In this document: one piece after another, positions 39,030 through 49,591 of the stretch | How the letters are laid out: every line of letters starts with the position of its first letter | Numbering within the stretch: position 1 is the first letter of the stretch | NCBI GenBank assembly: GCA_019614645.1 | Contig: JABWDB010000005.1 | Coordinates: 7,534,001 to 7,598,000 of the forward strand | Direction of reading: 5' to 3' | Source: Stratiolaelaps scimitus | Taxonomy: Eukaryota; Arthropoda; Arachnida; Mesostigmata; Laelapidae | Length of the DNA: 64,000 nt | Program-made: the position numbers and the translations under genes | The notes under the pieces: model-generated | What the model was told of the DNA's origin: nothing | The model's database searches: none | What the model saw: the letters and a program-made list of their open reading frames with translations, nothing else

Positions 39030-41640
39030 TGTGAAATGCCAGCGCTGAATGGCTTGGACGGCGAAGTCGCTCGCTGTAAAAGGACGGAGGATGCAGGTTT
39101 GAGTTTTCCCGCGACCTGTTAACATATATAGAGGATTTAAGCATCGAAAAAATGTGGTTCTTTTAAATAAATCATTTAAAATTTATTACGGGGATATGTT
39201 CCGGGTTTGGTCTATGGAGGGAGGGCAACATAGGTAGAACGGGTTTCCTCAGACGTTCATTCCGATCGGAGAATATTTGATAGGAAGTGTTCAAGTCCTT
39301 GCCCCTGTGATGTGATACCGAATCATTCGCCTGATCATACCTTTTCAAGTTTACGGAAATCTGATAATAATCTTTTTGCGAGAAAATCTCCGCTGGGGGA
39401 GACCCTATACGTGTATCGCCTAGCAGCGCGTGTATACAGTCTATATGCATTTTTCAACATACACAATTCAATGTGCTCTCAATTCAGACTGTTGAATTGA
39501 GTGTGAACCAGTTCATGGATTGTGGTACAGGGGAATTATGCTTGCGTATCTCATTCAATTCATTTTTGGCACTTATGTTGAAATACCAGAAAGACCACAA
39601 TATCATTACAATCCTGTTACGTGTAAAATATATCAGTAGTACAAACATTACATGCATAAACCCGCTGGCATTTCGTGCTACTATAATACTATATGCATCG
39701 CTGCTCGGATTTTGTTACAGATGGCAGCCAGATACGTTTGTCATCCTAAACAACTTCATTTATTTCATTAACTCGCCGACATTTATGAAAATCACGGCGG
39801 GACAATGCCCAATGTAGGTTGTTGTTGCTCATGGACGAGAGCTCATTTCACAATCTGCATACATATGCTATATACAAATAGAAGCACACGCGAGTCACTT
39901 GACGTTATTTATATCAGTTTTACACAGTACACGATTTTCCGCTTGCATTCCTCACTCAATTTTCATAATTAATTCTATGTATGTACTTATGAGCGTCTGC
40001 AAGAACACCGGCGGTTTGCGTCAAAAACAGCCGCTGTAGAAGAACACACACGCACAGTTTGCGGGGTCGAGTTGCAATCTCACCAAACGTCTCAACTATT
40101 AGCGAGAAATAACCTGTACCTTTACAAGGTAGTTTGTACATAAGAAATTGTAAGAAACAAGTCATCCTGAAACGGTTTTACGGCATTACCCCATTGGGGC
40201 TGGTCTCCATGACAAATCAACTTCTACACGCCCCCTCTCCTCCATGTAACACTGCGCTTCCGAAAACTATCGTAGCAGGTGCTACAGTGTTGTCAAGCGC
40301 ACAAAGTTAACGAAGGAAATACACGCAAAAAGTGATTGTTGTCCCAATCAGCGCGTTCCATCGCATAGGTAGACCGTTATGTCTGCCCGAGTCGTAGACT
40401 TGAAAATGAACGAGACAATGTGGCGCAAACTGTCTGACAACGTCTGATCCTGCCCCGGGCGTATTTTCTGTACGAACCACTAATAAGCGTTCATGAGCGA
40501 AATAACGTGCTTCGTTTCAGCTGGTGTCGACGACGACTACGACGATGATGATGTCGACGCAGCTTCCATTACAGTAATATAGAATAATATGGCACTTTGT
40601 GTTTAAGCGTCGTCCATTCCGTCGTTCGTCGGAAGTTTGTAATTGTTCTTGGCTAGCGCTAGCGTGCGCTAAGGTCCCGCCGTGCTGGACTGCACTACAA
40701 GACACCATCTGGAGGAAGCCAGGAGAGGAATATAGGCGGAGCTACACATATGCATGTATACATGCACATATATATATATATAGTGTGAAGAACTGTGACA
40801 TCTACGGCAGGTATTAACCCCGCAGCAGAATGCCGCAACAGTCTGTCGGTTATGTTCGTTGTAAAGTAAATGCGGGCAGCGTGGAATTAGTGCTCTTGTC
40901 GGCATCTCTACATTGAACAGGACAGTCAAAGGCTATTCGTTGCTACTTGGTATAATATAATAGACATGGGCGGAAGGGAGGATCGTTACTGGCCGTACTG
41001 GGGCCTTTACTGCAAACTATAATACTCTCCGGGACTACTCTATGTATATAACATAGGTCCAAGAACAACTATATGAGCTTCAGCAGGAACCGCGTAAACA
41101 TATTATACATTATTCGAATATCGATATTGAAGTGGTCCTCGCGTGATATGCAGGGACCTGCAAGCGCCATACTATATACAGTGTTCTTTTCGCTGGGCGG
41201 GATCCAACAACATCAAGGTAAGCATCCCTCGAGGTAACACCTGAAATCGATTATCTCTCCACTGGACATCTGGCGACTGCTATAAGCGTCCTCCAAATCC
41301 TACAACATATGTTGTTTCCGCCATTCGCATCTGGTCACGCAGACAAATATACCGAGTGGCCTACCCGATGCCGATCGAATAGTAGGCTTTTGCGAATAGC
41401 ATTAAGACTAACATTCGGATTTATCAAATTATGCATAATTTTCCCTTAGACAATCGAACACCGTTAGGCCGTGAACTATATTATGGACTTGGCTGAATTT
41501 AACTAGAGTGAATAACAAAATCCCTTAGGGTGTGTTGAAAATGCCTAAATATATAAAAGCCTTGATAGATATTTAAGAGAAATAGCATTATCGTAATGAG
41601 ATAGTGGCGTTGTTTTTATCTTGTACGAGCGGAGTTGTTC
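39030..41640. other. Non-coding stretch upstream of the ZP gene
   Basis: Presumed 5' flank of the ZP gene followed by sequence with short frames only. No repeat longer than small AT runs (for example near 40770). Confidence 0.55.
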
Positions 41641-41646
41641 TCTTAC

Positions 41647-41722
41647 CTTGATGCTTCCGGGGCAGCAGCGCCGGATGTAATTTTCTCGCGTGCGGGAACT
41701 TCCTGTGTAGTTGCCTGGACAG
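41647..41722 (-). CDS. Small Cys-rich exon, possibly of the same gene as 43001-43557
   Basis: The 76-bp interval lies between acceptor ccacctccacag and donor AAG|gtaaga. In the frame giving 25 codons it encodes CPGNYTGSSRTRENYIRRCC plus five residues, with three Cys and a possible N-glycosylation site (NYT). A second frame (Pro/His-rich) is also open through it, starting from an alternative upstream acceptor, so the frame choice rests on the splice sites and cysteine content. Same strand as, and 1.3 kb downstream of, the two-exon candidate. Linkage is inference. Confidence 0.28.
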
Positions 41723-43000
41723 CTGTGGAGGTGGAGGCACGTAAACTTCGCCATTCTCACCTACCACACGCTCGACGGTCCCCACTCCAGCCGCCATGCA
41801 TGCCACCTTAGAGGTAGAAGATAAACAAACAGGGAAATTATCCAGGGATGAAGCTATAACAAACAACAGATTTAGTCGATCGACGAACGATTATACTAAT
41901 CGAACGTGAAACTACCCATAGCCTGATTAATAACAGAGCCCAGATCAGTCCAGGTCGCATGTTGGCTCAATGTCTAGTCCTCTAGGCTGAAGACTGAGCG
42001 CTGCCATCGGCAGCTGTCGACATATAGGGGGGTGGCAGCAAGCTACGGATTAAGGTGCGAAGCTTACTCTTGTTGCATATTACGTAAGGATTTTCATTCA
42101 ATATACTATTTCCTGTAAATCCAGTTGAAGAGCTTTACTTTTTTTTAAGAGGTTAAAGGTAAATTCTGCATGGACACCAGGCCTCACACTAAGGTATTTG
42201 CCTGCTAGTGTCACGACTCTTACTGACTAAACCCAGAACCGATTGTGATTTGGGGCACTGACCGGGACTGTCAAAGAATTACTTCAGTCAGTTGAAGAGC
42301 TTACTCAGGGACTATAGTATACACCCTGCCGATTGAGAGGAGCAAATCCATGGGATCTCGCAGCAAAGATTTGTTCCGCTATATAAGCCTTGCTACACAG
42401 CGGTATGTTGCTACCCATCCGGTAATCTTCATCCAATTATGGATTTGTATAATATTACACACACACACACACACACATATATACGGGAAATAGTTGAAAA
42501 GCGGCTGCTCAAAAAAGTTGCGAAAACCGCCAGAGAGCGAGACATCGGAACACGACATAAAGTGTAGAAGGCGAAACGCAACCCAGTGGGCTGTGTAGGA
42601 GTGGACGACTTTCCGAGCATCCTGTAAGCACACATGATGTATGATAAAATAAAGGAAGCATCATTATGATAAGACTATATATGACAAATGTAAATAGTAT
42701 CTTATATTAATGTTTTAAATGATCCGATTAACATAACACATGGAAGAGGTGTACCGTAATGTTCTTCATTAGCGTTCTTGTCAACCAGAACCTTATTCAT
42801 CTATCTGGTCGGCCAACAATCATAAACATCCTTATTCTTAGATATGTATGTGCCCTGCTATTTATCACACGAGCTGACTCTGCACGTTTTACAGTTTTGC
42901 CCATGTTTTTAATGCTATACCATTTCACTAGGTAGCTAGGTGTGTATAACTCAATACCGTGTGAATAAATCAATTCTTGTTTTTTTGTGTTACAACTCAC

Positions 43001-43224
43001 CAGTAGGCTAATGAAACCTAAGCCTAGGCTGGAACACATCTTGGCGTTATCTGTTGCCTTGCATTGAGACTCTGAAAATGGCAGAATTTATTAAGTATTA
43101 ATTTAAAATTCGTCAGATAGTAGATATATATAAATATATTTTTTGTTCCTTTGAAAACGGGTGCTCTGGATGGTTCACTAGCTTCGCTGTCGCTGACTAA
43201 CACCATTTCTCACTTATTTAGAAG

Positions 43225-43267
<43 letters not shown>

Positions 43268-43557
43268 ATCCGGTACTATTTTCTCGATGCGTCTACAGCT
43301 CACAGTATATTTAGCCTGACGGTGCTGTTGTTGCCTTCAACATGTCACCATCTCTCGTCCAGTGGTGATCCCGCCTGGTAAACACCTCTAACAGTCTCTT
43401 ACCAAGTTCGTCATCTGTATTCCCTGATAACCACGAGCGGTGTAATCACTCATAGTAGACCAGCTCATATCGTTTTCTCGTTCATACCATCCGCAGCTGA
43501 CAATGGATGGTTGAATTTGTACGCATGGCGGCAAATGGCGTGCTGGCCCCTGCAGCG
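43001..43557 (-). CDS. Two phase-matched internal exons of an unrecognised, probably secreted or membrane protein
   Basis: Exon 43557-43403 is bounded by a strong acceptor (cctgcccccacag) and donor (TTG|gtaaga) and is open in one frame only, encoding 51 residues with two Cys and the segment SCGWYERENDMSWSTM. It ends in phase 0. Exon 43069-43001 follows a tandem acceptor (cattttcagAG). Using the second AG, it is open in phase 0 and encodes 23 residues, SQCKATDNAKMCSSLGLG plus a hydrophobic end, and stops at CTG|gtgagt. Paired cysteines and a hydrophobic C-terminal half suggest an extracellular domain. I do not recognise the family. A further candidate exon begins at 42621 (cttacag|GATGCT) but its donor is unclear. 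Confidence 0.4.
43226..43263. repeat. (AT)n microsatellite
   Basis: About 38 bases of alternating A/T, within the presumed intron between the two candidate exons at 43.0 and 43.5 kb. Confidence 0.95.
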
Positions 43558-43806
43558 CTGTGGGGGCAGGTGGCAGACTAGCAACTCTTGCCAAGAGCCG
43601 CAGTGTATAGACGTCGGACGACGACAGAACAACAGTTGGAAAATTGTCGCCTTCGCAGAGTTTTAGTCTTCATAATGAAGGTGACGAAGCTCCAGAATGC
43701 ACAGAGATGTCGACGACCACGACGAAGTAGGCGAGGAGAAGAAGCATATATGATTGAAGAAAGAACACATCACAACTGAATGCGATAACTATGCTGGAAT
43801 TATGCT

Positions 43807-44013
43807 ATGCCTGGCAGAGAGAAGGGGCGCATAGAAGATTTCGAGGTCGACGCAGTTTGGCCAGACTGGCAGATAACCAGCGAAATTAGCGCAAGAGATG
43901 ATACTGACGGAGACAGGGAGGTCCTTGAAAACGGCCCGACACCTCAGAAGTTTAGCACCTCATCGTCAGCGTCATCGTTTCCCTGTCCAACTACTCAATC
44001 CGCTTCCATGTAA
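43807..44013 (+). CDS. Short acidic/Ser-rich ORF, hypothetical
   Basis: A 68-codon ATG-to-stop frame on plus encodes an acidic N-terminal half (VDAVWPDWQITSEISARDDT) and a Ser/Thr-rich tail. Composition is more protein-like than most chance frames here. There is no splice or upstream context, and the minus-strand exons at 43.0-43.6 kb lie close by in the opposite direction. May be chance. Confidence 0.15.
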   Translation: MPGREKGRIEDFEVDAVWPDWQITSEISARDDTDGDREVLENGPTPQKFSTSSSASSFPCPTTQSASM

Positions 44014-44729
44014 CTTGTATCGGAACCTTAGGCTAGGATTGATACGTGATGCTTTGCAAAGCCGATGAGGGAATTGTACCCATGTGCCCCATATATATAC
44101 GTCTGTTTAGTTATGGTTATATGGGTAAATTAATAATGTTGTAAATTGTCTACTATGTATACATACACTATACACTATATATATATATATATACATCTGG
44201 AACGAATATCTTTGAATGAGAGGGCAAGGTTCAATGGGAAAGGTCATGAATTCGCCGGCGTTTCGGAACAATTTTATAGATAATTAGAAGGTTTAGTTTA
44301 CATAGCTCTGCATCACACACAGTTGACAAAAACATTTCGGCGCCTGTTTTGATTCAAATTAAAGGATTTGCAGAATTCACCGTTGAACGTCTTCACACCG
44401 AGGCCGTTAATATATAACGGCTTCTAGTGGAAAGTGCTACGCGATTCGCAACAGAACATTAGTTGAGTACGAGCGCTTCTTCTGTTGTGACGAAATTTGT
44501 TTTAGTGCATTATTTTTCTAACATTTCAGACAATCCTGAGCGCTGGGGTTGGGAAAACGAGCGCGTTTATTCTGATCCGCCATAATTTTTGTGCTGATAG
44601 ATATACGAGATGTGCGCCCCGAGCAGATTCATTGCAGAAAAACACGCAAGCTTTTTTTCTATGCACATAGACACGGCCAGAATCACCACGATCTCGCTCT
44701 ATGAATTGAGTTGAAAGCAAGCGATATTC

Positions 44730-45020
44730 CTACTTCCGATGAGAAAGTTCCCAACTTTGATCTGGTTCCCGGTACACGGGGATGTATCTTCCCGGGCGTT
44801 TCCTGACACTCGATTGATGTAGTTTTAGTGGAGCGTGTCGCCCTATCATTGAAATCGAATATTGTCTCATAGGTTCACGCGTTTTGTACCTGGTTAAGAG
44901 AAAAAGTAGAGATTCTTCTCTTGCTGTCGGTACTGTGAATTCGTCATGAATTGGGAAGAGTTGGTCTCGTGGGGATTGTGGTGAAGCAAGTGGATAACTC
45001 GTCAACCAGGATTGCAGGAC
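44730..45020 (-). CDS. Possible C-terminal exon of a secreted or peptide-hormone-like precursor
   Basis: A frame of over 100 codons runs to a TAG at 44730. It has no ATG near its start and an in-frame stop just above 45071, so it would have to begin at a splice acceptor; the best is ttggtgcag near 45021. The predicted tail carries a tribasic RKR site followed by PGRYIPVYREPDQSWELSHRK-type residues to the stop, and single basic sites elsewhere. That layout (spacer, dibasic cleavage, short C-terminal peptide) is what a prohormone-convertase substrate looks like. No family identified. An overlapping frame with ATG at 45081 looks hydrophobic but ends early. The acceptor position is approximate. 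Confidence 0.22.
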   Translation of the reverse strand, partial: VLQSWLTSYPLASPQSPRDQLFPIHDEFTVPTAREESLLFLLTRYKTREPMRQYSISMIGRHAPLKLHQSSVRKRPGRYIPVYREPDQSWELSHRK

Positions 45021-48000
45021 TGCACCAACAAGGACCGCACGAGACCGATCCAAAATCTTGCCCGCCGCCACATTTCGCGTTCACCTGCTAATTTTGGTTG
45101 TACGCGGTTGTATTGAAACTGGAAGCTCCATTCAGTCCAACAGACATTCTGTCTATTGCGCGGCGACAATAGTGCAAGCTTCATCATTATCATCACCATA
45201 ACATTTGCAGAATTATTCTTTACGACAAAAACACAACCATATTTTAAAACTAAGAGGTACCACGTTATCGTAATGCCAGAGCTGAACGAGCATTAAGTGT
45301 TACCTGTTGAAAGTGAGAAAACGACTAAGCTCACACCTCCTCTATTGCGTCTAATGCCCAAAGTCTTCGTGCCTAGTGTTTACCTTAAGCAAATATACAT
45401 CGTATGCGTATAAACACCACGCGTCAGTTGAGACAACCTAACAAGCCCTACGGCTTCGCGAGGTGGCGTAGCGAAACGCAACGAGCGGCAACAAACAGTA
45501 GAACAATTACAAAGTAAAATAATCATACATTATCTTAATATGCTTAATAATGCAGCCGAATCATAGCAAGGGATGTGGGTCAAGGTAGCTGTTTCCGCCC
45601 CCCTCCCCGTGCAAACAAGATAGCGCGAATCACAACGCTAAAAAACGAGAGATCATTTCACACAAATTTACTGTCACTGCGACAGAAAAAAAAGGCCGCT
45701 CCAGTTATTGTTCCTGTTGACGCTGCCATAGTGAAATGATGATTATATTTAACGTCGTGTATTCTGTGTTGGATTCGCGAGTGGATACCATCGCCTCACA
45801 GAGCAGATATACAATGTTTGTATATATATGCATAAATATAAACACATTTAGCGTTGCGATCAATTGATCTTTTAATCATCTCCTCCTGTAGTGGAATCGA
45901 GGCTGATCGGCTGCGGTCCTGTAAGGCAGCCGCCCGACGACGATGGCCGGGAATAGGCCGAGGTGTCGAGAAAGCAAATGTCGATCAGCATTTCATCATT
46001 CTTCACGCAGTTCACAGGGGCCCGCAATAAGCAGTAAGCAGTACATACGCTTTGCCGTCTCGGGGGGCGCTCAGGACTGTGGGCGGCGGAGGGGTGCAGC
46101 TATCACTCTTGTTGGACTCAATTTTCTGTCAGACGTTGACCCGTCCCATTCAAGCTAAATAACAGATATATATATATATATATGTCCATTATTTTATAAG
46201 TTGTCATCGTTGGGCGCAGCGACCGGACCTATTACTTCTGCTGCTGATCGTGTTGGTGGTGATATTTTTGTTTGCGGCTCGGACTTTTGATGTCGTCTGA
46301 ACCGTTATTGCTGAAGAGGCCAAAGTTCAGGGACCGTTTTGTTGGTGTTCATTGTTGCACACTGAGACAGAACGCTCGCCAATATAATAATACTAACAAC
46401 AGCGATAACGACAGCCACAACAACAACATCAAGATCACTCAGTATTATTATTATTACTGGGCAACGCGTGCGAGGTGTGTGTATATACATATATACATTC
46501 GTATATACATATACACATTTATATATATAATACATATATACATTCGGGATGGCGAATCGTGCGGCCTCTCTCCACTCTGTTACAGTTGTCTATAGGGGGA
46601 ATCTGACATTTCTGGATTGAATCACATCGTCTGCAAGTCTGCCAGCCGGCTTGTCTATCAGACGGCCAGGTTGGGAGCGACACGTTCCCTCTCAACCTAT
46701 CGTCAAGTACGATAACCGCTCTTCTCTGGAGGGCTCTCCCACCACCGTCAGGACTCTGTGGATTTGTGGTATGAGGATATGAGATGATGGTGTTTGTGGC
46801 CCTGACTTATTCCACCTATGACAGGTGTGCGTATGTTTATCCAAGAGGGCCCAGCCGGGACCCCTTCTTCAAAGCAATGTTTTAAATTTACGCCATGTGA
46901 ACTGTGTGCGTGCTCGTGTCTGGGCGTGTGTATGCGTGTATTTATATATAAACATAAACGAAACCCACACGTATGTGTCCATGGTCAGTGGACATTGAGA
47001 CGAAAATAGGTGTTACGTCGTTGAATGTATGAATATATGACTTACATTGCCTCTTACATAGATTTCGAAAATATAACAAGGTAAAAAATATTATAGTATT
47101 GAAACCCAAGTATATTTGTTGGTGATGATAGTTGATGGTTGTCACGGTAGGTCGGGTGAATGCTTCGCTAGAATACTGGCAATTTGGGAAATTATTTCTA
47201 ATATATATATATATATTACTTTCATATTACGGCAGCGACGCACAGGTCTCTGGGAACAAGGGACTCTCAGGGTCGTTAGATCCACACACTTTATCCTGGC
47301 GGCTCTGTATCCATAGAGGGAGGAGGAGAAACCTTAGCTGGACAGCTGTCTGCGCGTAAAAGCGGGGGAGCCACAATAATTACGGCCTGATCGAGATGTT
47401 GGACCTAAACGAGGCCACATAGATAGATAGATCGGTGGATATACTCAAATAAATAGATCTGCTGCTACTATTGTTATTTCGGAGGAGTCATGAAATGCGA
47501 CCTGTAACCAAATGAGCACATCAAATTTCTGTATAATAAATATGCATCAAAAAGCATACCTAATGAAAACCAGAAATTGTTGGACGCAGCTAAAGTTGCC
47601 ACTCTTAGGGTCCAATTGGCGTACTACTCTCAACTATATGATGATCTGCCAGGGCTTATGTTATATGGATATTATATTTAATCGTTTAAAGTAGACGAAC
47701 TAAAATTGTCACAGGTAGACCCAGCGCGACGTGCGACCAGCACACGGATATCTCTAGATGGACAATGTTCAGCCCTCCTTTGGCTTGTCCTAACTGAGCC
47801 GCAAGTTTAAAAAGCAGTGCGCAGTGTCAACGGTGTCCAATGCGTAGATTTCATCGGCCAAGTTGCGTGCGATACTTGAGGTCACGCAATCTCATCGGCT
47901 CGTTGGTGATATATAGCGCGACAACCTAAAGTCACACCCGTAAACCTTCTACAACTCGACGCAGTCATGTTCCGAAGTCCGTCTCATACACAAACCACAG

Positions 48001-48181
48001 ATTACGCCGCTTGCTTGTTCCAATTAGAATGAACAAATTAGAACTTCTTGGCCGCAATTGTAAGAAAAATACAAGGTTCTCAAGTCATGCATTTCAAGGG
48101 AAAACTAGTTTTCGCAATATGCTCGTTTACGCGCGAGGCGTAGTACTGACCCTGCAAGAGAGACGTTTAACGGAACGTCAA

Positions 48182-48776
48182 TCATTTGGAAGCGCTTTTT
48201 AGTCCACTTTTGGCCCAACGCTTAAAGTTGAACTGAAAAGCTGTCACCGAAGGGGGCGACTTATCTCGAGATATATTAAAGGCCATGGCCAGAAAATTAC
48301 CATGTGTAATCGCAAACCGTCGCTTTGCGCTGATAAGGACCGCTCTGTACGACGACTTAAGCGGGAAAGAACAGGTCGTCAGAAGCCGCTTGCTCCTCAC
48401 AGTCACTGCATAGATCAATCGAAAAGGAGAATACATCGGGTTTATGAGATTATCGGCCAACAGATAACACTGCTCACTTACGGTATGCTGATATGTCAAG
48501 GCTACCCCAGCAGCGTTTGAGGTCATGGGCAATTACTGTGCCAACTTTATGCTTCGTTTGATAACCCTAACGTGGCGAGCAAAGTCCCCAAATTGCACCA
48601 CCATATTTAGAATAGCATTGATAGCTTATCTATTGAAGTCGATGCCACTACTCAGAGCTAACTTAACGCTCTTAAGATGCTCTTTTCGAAAGTTTTCAGT
48701 TTCCGCGCTGTGCATGATGTTAGCAGTCCCATCCGCTTGCCCTAGTCATGTTGAAGGAAGTGGTGTTCATAATTAA
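48182..48776 (-). other. Interrupted ORF, possible pseudogene
   Basis: A 110-codon frame (48532-48182) with protein-like composition (for example VSEQCYLLADNLINPMYSPF) is continuous on minus with an upstream frame (MVVQFGDFARHVRVIKRSIK) that carries a stop and a frame change. The SINE copies lie just beyond. It may be a decayed gene of unknown family. Confidence 0.2.
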
Positions 48777-48810
48777 CCAACCAATGACCAGATATCCTCC
48801 ACCAGTCAGC

Positions 48811-48955
48811 GCGGTGGCTTGGAAGGCTAAGTCACTGACTGTAACAAGCCAGAGGCCGCTGGTTCGAGTATCGCGACCTGGAGACATCTAGGATAACTTA
48901 ATCATTGTAATTATTTGCAGCTCCTTTAATAAACCAATAAGCCTTTACCTTTACC
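48811..48955 (+). mobile_element. tRNA-derived SINE, copy 1
   Basis: Contains a box-A-like TGGCTTGGAAGG (48815-48826) and a box-B-like GGTTCGAGTAT (48861-48871) about 46 bases apart, as in an RNA polymerase III promoter. A body and a tail follow, with AATAAA and then ACCTTT-type repeats ending near 48955. It shares its head with the copy at 24261 and its tail with the fragment at 49225. Confidence 0.6.
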
Positions 48956-49224
48956 AATTGCCTTTCGTGTGAGATTCCCTGTCAGAACATTAAATACCTA
49001 CAATATGCTTCGTCCTCAAGGACATTGAAGGCCGTACACTGTAAAAGACCGCGCCACACAGATGACGATTCAGTTCTCTGTCCAATTGCCCACAATAAAA
49101 TTATGGAACCTATTATTCTGATTCATATTTCCCTGTTTCGCCACTGTTTGATTTACGGGACCTGATTCCAAATCGTCTCTATGATTGCCCGAACTTCAAG
49201 GCGAGCAAAGTAGCCTTCACTTAA

Positions 49225-49286
49225 GCATTGTAAAAACTGCAGTTCCTTTAATAAACCAATAAAGCTTTACCTTACCTTTACTTGCT
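49225..49286 (+). mobile_element. SINE 3' tail, copy 3 (fragment)
   Basis: TTCCTTTAATAAACCAATAA plus an AGCTTTACCTTACCTTTAC tail nearly matches the end of copy 1 (48920-48955). The upstream head is not recognisable, so this is a truncated or strongly diverged copy. Confidence 0.5.
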
Positions 49287-49568
49287 TCCAGCCTCGTATT
49301 GAATTGCAATATCAGCTGATCGCGTATGTGTCGTTATTCTAACCGAAGTTTCGTGGTGCTCGCCAGTACGACCAGGATGATTTCTGTGATGTGGTGTCCG
49401 CCATGCGACAGTGAATGCGGCACGCGGCTTGAACACAGCTCAACGGAGACGGTAGCCACGATCAAAAGCAGCGACTTAGTTCGCTAAGTCTTTCACCATC
49501 ACGAGAGGCAACATAAGATTTCCAGAGAGACGATATATTTTGCACCGGAAATAGAACGCCCACTTTCG

Positions 49569-49591
49569 ATATATATATATATATATATATA
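49569..49591. repeat. (AT)n microsatellite
   Basis: About 23 bases of alternating A/T. Similar tracts occur at 2125-2144, 17532-17548, 36804-36825, 55709-55730 and 59373-59397. Confidence 0.9.
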
